DNA of 52,541 nt from Streptomyces lacrimifluminis. Its GTDB lineage: Bacteria > Actinomycetota > Actinomycetes > Streptomycetales > Streptomycetaceae. The stretch lies in assembly GCF_014646095.1 (NCBI RefSeq), contig NZ_BMMU01000041.1, forward strand, positions 1-52,541. Reading direction: 5' to 3'. Below are positions 24,997-34,246 of this stretch, piece after piece. Made by a program: the position numbers and the translations under genes. Numbering within the stretch: position 1 is the first letter of the stretch; each line of letters starts with the position of its first letter. Under the pieces are notes generated by a model, which saw nothing but the letters and a program-made list of their open reading frames with translations, was not told where the DNA came from and did not search any database.

Positions 24997-26389
24997 CGGA
25001 CGCCTCCTTTCCATCCAGAGATCCGTCACTGCCAGTATCCGGTCCACCACTGACAATCAACTCGCGCTCTCCCCCACGCTCGAATTCGCTCGCGCGGGGG
25101 GACCCCCATCGCGGGCGCCTGCGTGGCACCGCCGGCGCCTCCTGTCCCGGCAGTGGCGGTACGGGGAATCCGCCCGCCATCGGGTCGAAGGCGACGGGCT
25201 CGGTGGTGGCCGTCTGCTCCGCCTTGCCCCGCTCGCGGAAGATGTCGACCAGGAAGGAGAGCAGCAACAGGGCGAGGACACCGCCGCCGACGTAGAGGGC
25301 GATGTCGGCGAAGTCGTAGTTCTCGTTGCGCAGGGTCCGTACGGTCGCGACGAGCATCAGCCAGGCCAGCGAGACCGGGATGAGGACCTTCCAGCCGAGC
25401 TTCATCAGCTGGTCGTAGCGCACGCGCGGCAGGGTGCCGCGCAGCCAGATGAAGAAGAACAGCAGCAGCTGCACCTTCACCACGAACCAGAGCATCGGCC
25501 ACCAGCCGTGGTTGGCGCCCTCCCAGAAGGTGCTGATGGGGTAGGGGGCCCGCCAGCCGCCCAGGAAGAGCGTCACCGACACGGCCGAGACGGTCACCAT
25601 GTTGACGTACTCGGCGAGCATGAACAGCGCGAACTTGATGGACGAGTACTCGGTGTTGAAGCCGCCGACCAGGTCGCCCTCGGACTCCGGCATGTCGAAG
25701 GGGGCGCGGTTGGTCTCGCCGATCATCGTCACGACGTAGATGAGGAAGGAGACCGGCAGCAGGACGATGTACCAGCGGTCGTGCTGCTGTTCGACGATGG
25801 TCGAGGTCGACATCGAACCGGAGTAGAGGAACACCGAGGCGAAGGCGGCACCCATGGCGATCTCGTACGAGATCATCTGCGCGCAGGACCGCAGACCGCC
25901 CAGCAGGGGGTAGGTGGATCCGGAACTCCAGCCCGCGAGCACGATGCCGTAGATGCCGACCGAGGCGACCGCGAGGATGTAGAGCATCGCGATCGGCAGG
26001 TCGGTGAGCTGCATCGTCGTACGGGTGCCGAAGATCGAGACCTCGTTGCCGGCCGGTCCGAACGGGATGACGGCGATCGCCATGAAGGCCGGAATGGCCG
26101 CGATGACCGGCGCGAGGACGTAGACCACCTTGTCCGCGCGCTTGACGATCAGGTCTTCCTTGAGCATCAGTTTCACGCCGTCGGCGAGCGACTGGAGCAT
26201 GCCCCAGGGGCCGTGCCGGTTGGGGCCGATGCGCAGCTGCATCCAGGCGACGACCTTGCGCTCCCACACGATGGAGAACAGCACGGTGATCATCAGGAAG
26301 GCGAAACAGAAGACCGCCTTGACGACGACCAGCCACCAGGGGTCGGTGCCGAACAGGGACAGGTCTTCAGCGGCGAGGTACGGGCTCAT
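24989..26389 (-). CDS. nuoH: NADH-quinone oxidoreductase subunit H, with in-frame repeat insertion
   Basis: The 466-residue membrane subunit (ND1) forms part of the quinone pocket. It shows VVAWMQLRIGPNRHGPWG, EGDLVGGFNTEYSSIKFALFMLAEYVNM and IWLRGTLPRVRYDQLMKLGWKVL. The C-terminal hydrophilic tail is longer than in E. coli. Residues about 428-440 (WGSPRASEFERGG) are encoded by a palindromic repeat, also found in nuoF, that interrupts an otherwise smooth RRRPR/ERELIVSGG sequence. The insertion is in frame and lies in the non-conserved tail, so function should be kept. Confidence 0.95.
   Translation of the reverse strand: MSPYLAAEDLSLFGTDPWWLVVVKAVFCFAFLMITVLFSIVWERKVVAWMQLRIGPNRHGPWGMLQSLADGVKLMLKEDLIVKRADKVVYVLAPVIAAIPAFMAIAVIPFGPAGNEVSIFGTRTTMQLTDLPIAMLYILAVASVGIYGIVLAGWSSGSTYPLLGGLRSCAQMISYEIAMGAAFASVFLYSGSMSTSTIVEQQHDRWYIVLLPVSFLIYVVTMIGETNRAPFDMPESEGDLVGGFNTEYSSIKFALFMLAEYVNMVTVSAVSVTLFLGGWRAPYPISTFWEGANHGWWPMLWFVVKVQLLLFFFIWLRGTLPRVRYDQLMKLGWKVLIPVSLAWLMLVATVRTLRNENYDFADIALYVGGGVLALLLLSFLVDIFRERGKAEQTATTEPVAFDPMAGGFPVPPLPGQEAPAVPRRRPRWGSPRASEFERGGERELIVSGGPDTGSDGSLDGKEASDG
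25068..25111. repeat. Palindromic repeat embedded in nuoH (copy 1)
   Basis: The 31 bases 25068-25098 are identical to 30208-30238 in nuoF. CCCCCACGC (25071-25079) can pair with GCGCGGGGG (25091-25099) with one A-C mismatch, around a loop containing GAATTC. It resembles the CCCCCACGCTCG-type repeat I recall as common between Streptomyces genes. Here it is read in frame as SPRASEFERGGE. Confidence 0.8.
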
Positions 26390-28890
26390 GCCTCCACCTC
26401 CTTGGGGGCGTCGGAGGCGAGGGTCGCCGGGCCGATGCGGACGAGTGCGCCGGGCAGCGCCCCGGTGTCGGAGGCGACGCCGCCTCCGGTGGAGTTCAGC
26501 GGCAGCCAGACCACGCGGTCGGGCATCTCGGTGACCATGAGGGGCAGTTCGACCGTCCCGGTGGCACCGGTCACGGCGAGCAGATCGCCTTCCTTGACCC
26601 CGGCTTCGGCGGCCGTGGCGGCCGACACGCGCGCGTGTGCGGCGTGCCGCGTCCCGGCGAGCGCGTCGTCGCCCTCCTGGAGACGCCCCAGGTCGAGCAG
26701 CAGCCGGTGCCCGGCGAGCACCGCTTCCCCGGCGGCCGGACGCGGCAACTGGGCGCCGATCTCCAGCGGGTTGCTGGCCCGCGTCCCGTCCCAGGACCCG
26801 AGTCGGTCCAGCTCCTGCCGCGCGGTACGCAGATCCGGCAGCCCCAGGTGTACGTCCATGGCGTCGGCCAGCATCTGGAGCACGCGGGCGTCGGACGGGG
26901 CCAGGCGCCGGGTCATCTGGTCGGGCTTGAGCGCGGCCTCGAAGGGGCGGCCCCTGCCTTCCCAGTTGAGGAAGGTGCCCGCCTTCTCGGCGACCGCGGC
27001 GACCGGCAGTACGACGTCGGCGTGCTCGGTGACCTCGCTGGGCCGCAGTTCCAGCGACACCAGGAAGCCCACTTCGCGGAGGGCCGCACGCGCGCGTGCC
27101 GGATCGGGCAGGTCGGCGACCTCTACGCCGGCGACCACCAGTGCCTGCAACTCGCCCCCGGCGGCGGCCTCGACGATCTGGCCGGTGTCGCGGCCGAAGC
27201 GGTGCGGAAGCTCAGCTACACCCCAGGCGGCAGCGACCTCGTCCCGCGCGCGCGGGTCGGTCGCCGGACGGCCACCCGGCAGCAGTGACGGCAGCGCGCC
27301 GGCCTCGACGGCACCGCGCTCCCCCGCCCTGCGCGGGATCCACACCAGCTGGGCGCCGGTCGTGGACGCGGCCCGAACGGCGGCGGTGAGGCCGCCTGCA
27401 ACAGCGGCCAGGCGCTCTCCCACGACGATCACCGCACCCTCGGTGCGCAGCGCCTCGGCGGCTGTCACCCCGCTCTCCTCCAGCCCGAACCCGCTGCCGA
27501 GCGCGTCCAGCCACTCGGTCTCGGTGCCGGGGGCGGCGGGCAGCAGCGTGCCCCCGGCCTTCTCCAGACCGCGCGTCATGTGCGTGGCGAGCGAGAAGAC
27601 CTTCTGTCCGTGTCCCCGCCAGGCCTTGCGCAGCCGCAGGAAGACGCCGGGCGCCTCCTCCTCGGACTCGAACCCGACCAGCAGGACCGCGGGCGCCTGC
27701 TCCAGGGATGTGTACGTGACACCCGTACCGTCGAGGTCGCGTCCGCGTCCGCCGACCCGGGCGGCCAGGAAGTCGGCCTCCTCGGCGCTGTGCACGCGCG
27801 CGCGGAAGTCGATGTCGTTGGTGTCGAGGGCCACGCGCGCGAACTTGCTGTACGCGTAGGCGTCCTCGACGGTGAGCCGGCCGCCGGTGAGAACGCCCGT
27901 ACGGCTGCGGGCCGCGAGGAGTCCCTGTGCCGCCGCCTCCAGCGCCTCGGGCCAGGAGGCGGTCTCCAGGACGCCGTCGGCGTTGCGCACCAGGGGCGTC
28001 CGGAGCCGGTCGGGCTTCTGCGCGTACCGGAAGCCGAAGCGTCCCTTGTCGCAGATCCACTCCTCGTTGACCTCGGCGTCGGGGGCGGCCAGGCGCCGCA
28101 TGACCTTGCCGCGCCGGTGGTCGGTGCGGGTGGCGCAGCCGCCGGAGCAGTGCTCGCACACCGAGGGCGAGGAGACGAGGTCGAAGGGGCGGGAGCGGAA
28201 GCGATACGCCGCCGAGGTCAGCGCGCCGACCGGGCAGATCTGGATCGTGTTCCCGGAGAAGTACGACTCGAAGGGGTCGCCCTCGCCGGTGCCGACCTGC
28301 TGGAGCGCGCCGCGCTCGATCAGCTCGATCATCGGGTCGCCCGCGATCTGGTTGGAGAAGCGGGTGCAGCGGGCGCACAGCACGCACCGCTCGCGGTCGA
28401 GCAGCACCTGCGTGGAGATCGGCACAGGCTTCTCGTAGGTCCGCTTCCTGCCCTCGAAGCGGGACTCGGCCTGGCCGTGCGACATGGCCTGGTTCTGCAG
28501 GGGGCACTCGCCGCCCTTGTCGCAGACCGGGCAGTCGAGCGGGTGGTTGATGAGGAGCAGCTCCATCACACCGTGCTGGGCCTTCTCGGCCACGGGCGAG
28601 GTGAGGTGAGTCTTGACGACCATCCCGTCCGTACAGGTGATCGTGCAGGACGCCATGGGCTTGCGCTGGCCCTCGACCTCGACGATGCACTGGCGGCAGG
28701 CGCCGGCCGGGTCGAGGAGGGGGTGGTCGCAGAAGCGCGGGATCTCGATGCCGAGCTGTTCGGCGGCTCGGATCACCAGGGTGCCCTTGGGCACGCTGAT
28801 GTCGATGCCGTCGATCTTCAGCGAGACGAGATCTTCCGGCGGGACCGCCGCGTCGCCTCCTCCGGAGGCAGCGCTCGTGGTCACCGTCAT
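26386..28890 (-). CDS. nuoG: NADH-quinone oxidoreductase subunit G
   Basis: The 834-residue iron-sulfur subunit has an N-terminal 2Fe-2S ferredoxin domain (FCDHPLLDPAGACRQCIVEVEG), then HPLDCPVCDKGGECPLQNQ (His/Cys-ligated N5), RCVLCARCTRF and ICPVGALTS (N4). It then has CEHCSGGC with the later ICDKGRF, the extra N7 cluster kept in some bacteria. A degenerate molybdopterin-oxidoreductase domain follows. It overlaps its neighbours by 4 bases on both sides. Confidence 0.96.
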   Translation of the reverse strand: MTVTTSAASGGGDAAVPPEDLVSLKIDGIDISVPKGTLVIRAAEQLGIEIPRFCDHPLLDPAGACRQCIVEVEGQRKPMASCTITCTDGMVVKTHLTSPVAEKAQHGVMELLLINHPLDCPVCDKGGECPLQNQAMSHGQAESRFEGRKRTYEKPVPISTQVLLDRERCVLCARCTRFSNQIAGDPMIELIERGALQQVGTGEGDPFESYFSGNTIQICPVGALTSAAYRFRSRPFDLVSSPSVCEHCSGGCATRTDHRRGKVMRRLAAPDAEVNEEWICDKGRFGFRYAQKPDRLRTPLVRNADGVLETASWPEALEAAAQGLLAARSRTGVLTGGRLTVEDAYAYSKFARVALDTNDIDFRARVHSAEEADFLAARVGGRGRDLDGTGVTYTSLEQAPAVLLVGFESEEEAPGVFLRLRKAWRGHGQKVFSLATHMTRGLEKAGGTLLPAAPGTETEWLDALGSGFGLEESGVTAAEALRTEGAVIVVGERLAAVAGGLTAAVRAASTTGAQLVWIPRRAGERGAVEAGALPSLLPGGRPATDPRARDEVAAAWGVAELPHRFGRDTGQIVEAAAGGELQALVVAGVEVADLPDPARARAALREVGFLVSLELRPSEVTEHADVVLPVAAVAEKAGTFLNWEGRGRPFEAALKPDQMTRRLAPSDARVLQMLADAMDVHLGLPDLRTARQELDRLGSWDGTRASNPLEIGAQLPRPAAGEAVLAGHRLLLDLGRLQEGDDALAGTRHAAHARVSAATAAEAGVKEGDLLAVTGATGTVELPLMVTEMPDRVVWLPLNSTGGGVASDTGALPGALVRIGPATLASDAPKEVEA

Positions 28891-30269
28891 GCGTTCACCT
28901 CCGTGCGGTCGGCCCAGGCCGTGGACTTGGCCGGGTCGAAGGGGCAGCCCCGGCCCGTGATGTGGTCCTCGTACTCCTCGCGGAAGTACTTGAGGGAGGA
29001 GAAGATCGGCGAGGCGGCGCCGTCACCGAGGGCGCAGAACGACTTGCCGTTGATGTTGTCGGCGATGTCGTTCAGCTTGTCGAGGTCGGACATGACGCCC
29101 TTGCCGGCCTCGATGTCGCGCAGCAACTGCACGAGCCAGTACGTCCCTTCGCGGCAGGGCGTGCACTTGCCGCAGGACTCGTGGGCGTAGAACTCGGTCC
29201 AGCGGGTGACCGCCCGCACGACGCAGGTCGTCTCGTCGAAGCACTGGAGTGCTTTTGTGCCGAGCATGGAACCCGCGGCGCCCACTCCTTCGTAGTCAAG
29301 AGGGACGTCGAGGTGCTCGTCGGTGAACATCGGTGTCGAGGAGCCGCCCGGTGTCCAGAACTTCAGCCGGTGGCCGGAGCGCATCCCGCCGCTCATGTCG
29401 AGGAGTTGGCGGAGCGTGATGCCGAGCGGGGCCTCGTACTGGCCCGGATTGGTGACATGGCCGCTGAGTGAGTAGAGCGTGAAGCCCGGGGACTTCTCAC
29501 TTCCCATCGACCGGAACCATTCTTTGCCCTTGTGCAGAATCGCGGGAACCGACGCGATCGACTCGACGTTATTTACAACAGTTGGGCAGGCATAGAGCCC
29601 TGCGACGGCAGGAAAGGGGGGACGGAGCCGCGGTTGACCCCGGCGGCCTTCGAGCGAGTCGAGCAGTGCGGTCTCTTCACCACAGATGTACGCGCCCGCG
29701 CCCGCGTGCACGGTGAGTTCGAGGTCGAGTCCGCTGCCGAGCGCGTCCTTGCCGAGGTAGCCCGCCGCGTAGGCCTCACGTACGGCCTCGTGCAACCGCC
29801 GCAGCACTGGCACGACTTCACCGCGCAGATAGATGAACGCATGCGAAGACCTGATGGCATAACACGCGATCACAATGCCCTCGATGAGGCTGTGCGGGTT
29901 CGCGAAGAGGAGCGGGATGTCCTTACAGGTTCCCGGCTCCGATTCGTCGGCGTTGACAACTAGATAGTGTGGTTTTCCATCGCCCTGAGGAATGAACTGC
30001 CATTTCATTCCTGTAGGGAATCCCGCACCGCCGCGGCCACGCAGACCGGACTCCTTGACGTATGCGATGAGGTCGTCCGGGGTCATGGCGAGGGCCTTGC
30101 GGAGTCCCTCGTACCCTTCGTGCCTCCGGTAGACGTCCAGGCTCCAGGACCGGTCCTCGTCCCAGAAGGCCGACAGCACGGGTGCGAGCAGCTTCTCGGG
30201 GCTGGTTTCTCCCCCACGCTCGAATTCGCTCGCGCGGGCGGTGCCCCCGTTCTCGGGTGCCAATGTCAT
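28887..30269 (-). CDS. nuoF: NADH-quinone oxidoreductase subunit F, with in-frame repeat insertion
   Basis: The 460-residue NADH- and FMN-binding subunit has SGLRGRGGAGFPTGMKWQF (FMN/NADH loop), VVNADESEPGTCKD and ESCGKCTPCREGTYW (cluster N3). Residues 11-21 (ARASEFERGGE) come from the same repeat that is embedded in nuoH and lie in the variable N-terminus ahead of PEKLLAPVLSAFWDE. Around 29,560-30,010 codons end in A/T far more often than elsewhere. ATG 30269 shares one base with the nuoE stop (TGATG). Confidence 0.96.
   Translation of the reverse strand: MTLAPENGGTARASEFERGGETSPEKLLAPVLSAFWDEDRSWSLDVYRRHEGYEGLRKALAMTPDDLIAYVKESGLRGRGGAGFPTGMKWQFIPQGDGKPHYLVVNADESEPGTCKDIPLLFANPHSLIEGIVIACYAIRSSHAFIYLRGEVVPVLRRLHEAVREAYAAGYLGKDALGSGLDLELTVHAGAGAYICGEETALLDSLEGRRGQPRLRPPFPAVAGLYACPTVVNNVESIASVPAILHKGKEWFRSMGSEKSPGFTLYSLSGHVTNPGQYEAPLGITLRQLLDMSGGMRSGHRLKFWTPGGSSTPMFTDEHLDVPLDYEGVGAAGSMLGTKALQCFDETTCVVRAVTRWTEFYAHESCGKCTPCREGTYWLVQLLRDIEAGKGVMSDLDKLNDIADNINGKSFCALGDGAASPIFSSLKYFREEYEDHITGRGCPFDPAKSTAWADRTEVNA
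30208..30247. repeat. Palindromic repeat embedded in nuoF (copy 2)
   Basis: Bases 30208-30238 are identical to 25068-25098 in nuoH; the two diverge on the distal arm (GGGCGGTGCCCCC here). It is read in the same frame as in nuoH, giving RASEFERGGE. Confidence 0.8.
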
Positions 30270-31120
30270 CACTCCCCCTCCTCGGTGACGGGCCCCGCCG
30301 GGTGGGAGGGGTCGGAAGCCGCCGTGTCCTGCGGCGCGTCGTGCGAACTGAGGTGCTCGGCGGACGACGGGTCGTGCGGCGGCGTGCTCTTGGAGGCGCC
30401 ACCCCTGGGGTGCACCACGCGCGCGGGGCTCTCGCCCTTGGCCAGCCTGAGCCCGATGAGCGAGGCAGGGCCCGCGCTGCCGCTCGCCTCGACGGCCCCG
30501 TCCCGGGTGTCGGGGAAGCCCGCCAGGATGCGGGCGGTGTCCTTGAACGTGCACAAGGGGGCACCGCGCGTGGGTTCGACCTGCACGCCCGCGCGGAGGT
30601 CGTCGACGAGGCGCTTGGCACTGGCCGGGGTCTGGTTGTCGAAGAACTCCCAGTTGACCATCACGACGGGTGCGAAGTCGCAGGCCGCGTTGCACTCGAT
30701 GTGCTCCAGGGTGACCTTGCCGTCCTCGGTGGTGCCGCCGTTGGCGACGCCGAGGTGCTCCTGGAGGGTCTCGAAGATGGCGTCGCCGCCCAGCACCGCG
30801 CACAGGGTGTTCGTGCAGACGCCCACCTGGTAGTCGCCGGAGGGGCCCCGGCGGTACATGGAGTAGAAGGTGGCGACCGCGGTGACCTCGGCCGTGGTCA
30901 GGCCCAGCATGTCCGCGCAGAACCGCATCCCGGTGCGCGTGACATGGCCCTCCTCCGACTGCACGAGATGCAGCAACGGCAGGAGGGCGGACCGGGAGTC
31001 CGGGTAGCGGGCGATGACCTCGCGGGAGTCCGCTTCGAGCCGGGCTCGGACGTCGTCCGGGTAAGCGGGCGCGGGCAGTTGGGGCATTCCCAGGCTGACG
31101 CCCTCAGGGGTGGTGGTCAC
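30269..31120 (-). CDS. nuoE: NADH-quinone oxidoreductase subunit E
   Basis: The 283-residue subunit carries the 2Fe-2S cluster N1a, ligated by CTNTLC and ECNAAC. It works with NuoF at the NADH-oxidising end. The thioredoxin-like domain covers about residues 20-185. The last 90 or so residues are a Ser/Pro/His-rich tail absent from E. coli. It starts at GTG 31120, overlapping the nuoD stop by 4 bases. Confidence 0.95.
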   Translation of the reverse strand: MTTTPEGVSLGMPQLPAPAYPDDVRARLEADSREVIARYPDSRSALLPLLHLVQSEEGHVTRTGMRFCADMLGLTTAEVTAVATFYSMYRRGPSGDYQVGVCTNTLCAVLGGDAIFETLQEHLGVANGGTTEDGKVTLEHIECNAACDFAPVVMVNWEFFDNQTPASAKRLVDDLRAGVQVEPTRGAPLCTFKDTARILAGFPDTRDGAVEASGSAGPASLIGLRLAKGESPARVVHPRGGASKSTPPHDPSSAEHLSSHDAPQDTAASDPSHPAGPVTEEGE

Positions 31121-32439
31121 CGGTCGACGCCTCCCATCACGGGGTCGATGGACGCGACGGCGACGATGACGTCGGCGACCTGGCCGCCCTCGCACATCGC
31201 CGCCATGGCCTGCAGGTTGGTGAAGGACGGGTCCCGGAAGTGGACCCGGTAGGGCCGGGTGCCTCCGTCGGAGACGGCGTGCACCCCGAGTTCGCCCTTG
31301 GGTGACTCGACGGCCGCGTACGCCTGTCCCGGCGGGACGCGGAAACCCTCGGTCACCAGCTTGAAGTGGTGGATCAGGGCCTCCATGGAGGTGCCCATGA
31401 TCTTCTTGATGTGGTCCAGGGAGTTCCCCAGGCCGTCCGGTCCCAGGGCGAGCTGGGCGGGCCAGGCGATCTTCTTGTCGGTGACCATGACCGGGCCGGG
31501 CTGGAGCCGGTCCAGGCACTGTTCGACGATCCGGAGCGACTGGCGCATCTCCTCCAGACGGATCAGGAAGCGGCCGTAGGAGTCGCAGGAGTCGGCGGTG
31601 GGGACGTCGAAGTCGAACGCCTCGTAGCCGCAGTACGGCTGGGACTTGCGCAGGTCGTGGGGGAGGCCGGTGGAGCGCAGGACCGGGCCGGTGGCGCCGA
31701 GGGCCATGCAGCCGGCCAGGTCGAGGTAACCGACGTCCTGCATACGGGCCTTGAAGATGGGGTTCCCGGTGGCGAGCTTGTCGTACTCGGGAAGGTTCTT
31801 CTTCATCTTCTTCACGAACTCGCGGATGTGGTCCACCGCGCCGGGCGGCAGGTCCTGGGCGAGTCCGCCGGGGCGGATGTACGCGTGGTTCATCCGCAGG
31901 CCCGTGATGAGCTCGTAGATGTCGAGAATCATTTCACGATCACGGAATCCGTAGATCATGATCGTGGTGGCGCCGAGTTCCATACCGCCGGTGGCGATGC
32001 ACACGAGGTGCGAGGACAGCCGGTTGAGCTCCATGAGGAGCACGCGGATGAGGGTGGCGCGGTCGGGGATCTGGTCCTCGATGCCGAGGAGCTTCTCGAC
32101 GGCGAGACAGTAGGCGGTCTCGTTGAAGAAGGACGTCAGATAGTCCATGCGCGTGACGAAGGTCGTGCCCTGCGTCCACGTGCGGAACTCGAGGTTCTTC
32201 TCGATGCCGGTGTGCAGATAGCCGATGCCGCAGCGGGCCTCGGTGACCGTCTCGCCGTCGATCTCCAGGATGAGGCGGAGCACACCGTGGGTGGACGGGT
32301 GCTGCGGACCCATGTTGACGACGATGCGCTCGTCGTCGGCACGGGCCGCGGACTGGACGACCTCGTCCCAGTCGCCACCGGTGACCGTGTAGACGGTGCC
32401 CTCGGTGGTCTCGCGCGGAGTTGCGTGCTGCGTGCTCAT
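31117..32439 (-). CDS. nuoD: NADH-quinone oxidoreductase subunit D
   Basis: The 440-residue 49-kDa-type subunit is homologous to the large subunit of NiFe hydrogenases and forms the quinone site with NuoB. Markers are NMGPQHPSTHGVLRL (conserved quinone-site His), CGIGYLHTGIEKN, RMDYLTSFFNE and the C-terminal DPVMGGVDR. It overlaps nuoC and nuoE by 4 bases each. Confidence 0.96.
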   Translation of the reverse strand: MSTQHATPRETTEGTVYTVTGGDWDEVVQSAARADDERIVVNMGPQHPSTHGVLRLILEIDGETVTEARCGIGYLHTGIEKNLEFRTWTQGTTFVTRMDYLTSFFNETAYCLAVEKLLGIEDQIPDRATLIRVLLMELNRLSSHLVCIATGGMELGATTIMIYGFRDREMILDIYELITGLRMNHAYIRPGGLAQDLPPGAVDHIREFVKKMKKNLPEYDKLATGNPIFKARMQDVGYLDLAGCMALGATGPVLRSTGLPHDLRKSQPYCGYEAFDFDVPTADSCDSYGRFLIRLEEMRQSLRIVEQCLDRLQPGPVMVTDKKIAWPAQLALGPDGLGNSLDHIKKIMGTSMEALIHHFKLVTEGFRVPPGQAYAAVESPKGELGVHAVSDGGTRPYRVHFRDPSFTNLQAMAAMCEGGQVADVIVAVASIDPVMGGVDR

Positions 32440-33200
32440 GAGTACGACCTCCGCTGGTCCGGAGCCGGGATCTGGGCGCCCTTGTACTCGACGGGGATGC
32501 CGCCGAGGGGATAGTCCTTGCGCTGCGGGTGGCCCGGCCAGTCGTCCGGCATCATGATCCGCGTCAGGGCCGGGTGACCGTCGAAGACGATCCCGAAGAA
32601 GTCGTACGTCTCGCGTTCGTGCCAGTCGTTCGTCGGATAGACGGAGACCAGGGACGGGACGTGCGGGTCGCTGTCCGGGGCGCTGACTTCGAGGCGGATC
32701 AGCCTGTTGTGGGTGATCGAGCGCAGGTGGTAGACGGCGTGCAGCTCGCGTCCCTTGTCCTGCGGGTAGTGGACTCCGCTCACTCCCGTGCAGAGTTCGA
32801 AGCGCAGGGCGGGGTCGTCGCGCAGGGTCTGGGCGACGCCGAGCAGGTACATGCGTTCGACGTGGAACGTCAGCTCGTCGCGGTCGACGACCGTCTTCTC
32901 GATGACGTTCTCCGGGACCAGCCCCTGTTCCTCCAGGGCGCCCTCGAGTTCGTCGGCGACCTCGTCGAACCAGCCGCCGTACGGCCGCGCCGAGGCTCCC
33001 GGGAGCCGGACGGAGCGGACCAGGCCGCCGTAACCGGAGGTGTCGCCACCGTTGTCGGCGCCGAACATTCCGCGCTGGACGCGGATCTCCTCGCCGCCGT
33101 CGCCGCGCTGGCCGGGGAGGTTGGAGGCGGCGAGGTCCTTCTCGGGGTTGACCCCCTCGGCAGGCCGCCTGTCCGCTCCGGTGCCGTTCGCGTCGCTCAT
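32436..33200 (-). CDS. nuoC: NADH-quinone oxidoreductase subunit C
   Basis: The 254-residue 30-kDa-type subunit is separate from NuoD, not fused as in E. coli. The signature is [49 protein letters not shown] roughly 75-residue variable N-terminus precedes the fold. ATG 33200 overlaps the nuoB stop by 4 bases. Confidence 0.95.
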
Positions 33201-33751
33201 CGCAGCAGCCCCTTCATCTCGATCGTGGGCAGTGCCTTGAGCGCGGCCTCCTCCGCCTCGCGGGCGGCTTCCTCGGCGTTCACGCCGAGCTTGGAGCTCT
33301 GGATCTTCTGGTGGAGCTTGAGAATCGCGTCGATCAGCATCTCGGGCCGTGGCGGGCAACCGGGCAGATAGATGTCGACCGGGACGATGTGGTCGACGCC
33401 CTGCACGATGGCGTAGTTGTTGAACATGCCGCCCGACGAGGCGCAGACCCCCATGGAGATCACCCACTTGGGGTTGGGCATCTGGTCGTAGACCTGCCGC
33501 AGCACCGGCGCCATCTTCTGGCTGACCCGGCCGGCCACGATCATCAGGTCCGCCTGCCGGGGTGAGCCGCGGAAGACCTCCATGCCGAAGCGCGCGAGGT
33601 CGTAGCGTCCTGCGCCGGTGGTCATCATCTCGATGGCGCAGCAGGCGAGTCCGAACGTGGCGGGGAAGACGGACGCCTTGCGCACCCAGCCCGCGGCCTG
33701 CTCGACGGTGGTCAGCAGGAATCCGCTCGGCAGTTTTTCTTCGAGTCCCAT
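33197..33751 (-). CDS. nuoB: NADH-quinone oxidoreductase subunit B
   Basis: The 184-residue subunit holds the terminal 4Fe-4S cluster N2. The tandem cysteines of [11 protein letters not shown], the Cys of [17 protein letters not shown] and that of PGCPPRPE are its four ligands. It starts 14 bases after the nuoA stop. Confidence 0.96.
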
Positions 33752-33765
33752 GTCTTAGAGGCCCC

Positions 33766-34125
33766 TCAGTCCCATTCCAGGCCGCCGCGCCGCCATACGT
33801 ACGCGTACGCCACGAAGACGGTGAGCACGAAGAGCAACATCTCCACGAGCCCGAAAACACCCAGGGCGTCGAAGGTGACGGCCCAGGGGTAGAGGAAGAC
33901 GATCTCGATGTCGAAGACGATGAAGAGCATCGCCGTCAGGTAGTACTTGATGGGGAATCGCCCACCGCCGGCCGGCGTGGGGGTCGGCTCGATCCCGCAT
34001 TCATAAGCTTCGAGTTTGGCCCGGTTGTACCGCTTCGGGCCGATGATCGAAGCCATGATCACGGAGAAGATCGCAAAGCCTGCCCCGAGGGCTCCCAGTA
34101 CGAGGATGGGCGCATACGCGTTCAC
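33766..34125 (-). CDS. nuoA: NADH-quinone oxidoreductase subunit A
   Basis: The 119-residue membrane subunit (ND3) has three helices and the loop AKLEAYECGIEPTPTPAGGGRFPIKYYLTAMLFIVFDIE. The first gene of the operon, it starts at GTG 34125 with GGAGCGAGGAG upstream. A Rex-like box lies 106-121 bases upstream. Confidence 0.95.
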   Translation of the reverse strand: MNAYAPILVLGALGAGFAIFSVIMASIIGPKRYNRAKLEAYECGIEPTPTPAGGGRFPIKYYLTAMLFIVFDIEIVFLYPWAVTFDALGVFGLVEMLLFVLTVFVAYAYVWRRGGLEWD

Positions 34126-34230
34126 CGCTCCTCGCTCCTCTCAGTCGGCACTGACTGCTGGCGATTGCATGGGGCCGGCGCCGCCCCGTCCGTCCGCGAA
34201 CACCGCCCGTCCCGGCGAAGATCGCGAACA

Positions 34231-34246
34231 TGTGAAGCAGGTCACA
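34231..34246. promoter_or_regulatory. Rex-like operator (ROP) upstream of nuoA
   Basis: TGTGAAGCAGGTCACA is TGTGA-N6-TCACA, one step from the Streptomyces Rex consensus TGTGAACNNNTTCACA. On the minus strand its TTGTGA edge could also serve as a -35 hexamer. Rex is the NADH/NAD+ sensing repressor, and nuoA-N is a known Rex target in S. coelicolor. CRP-type binding is an alternative for such a dyad. Confidence 0.65.
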
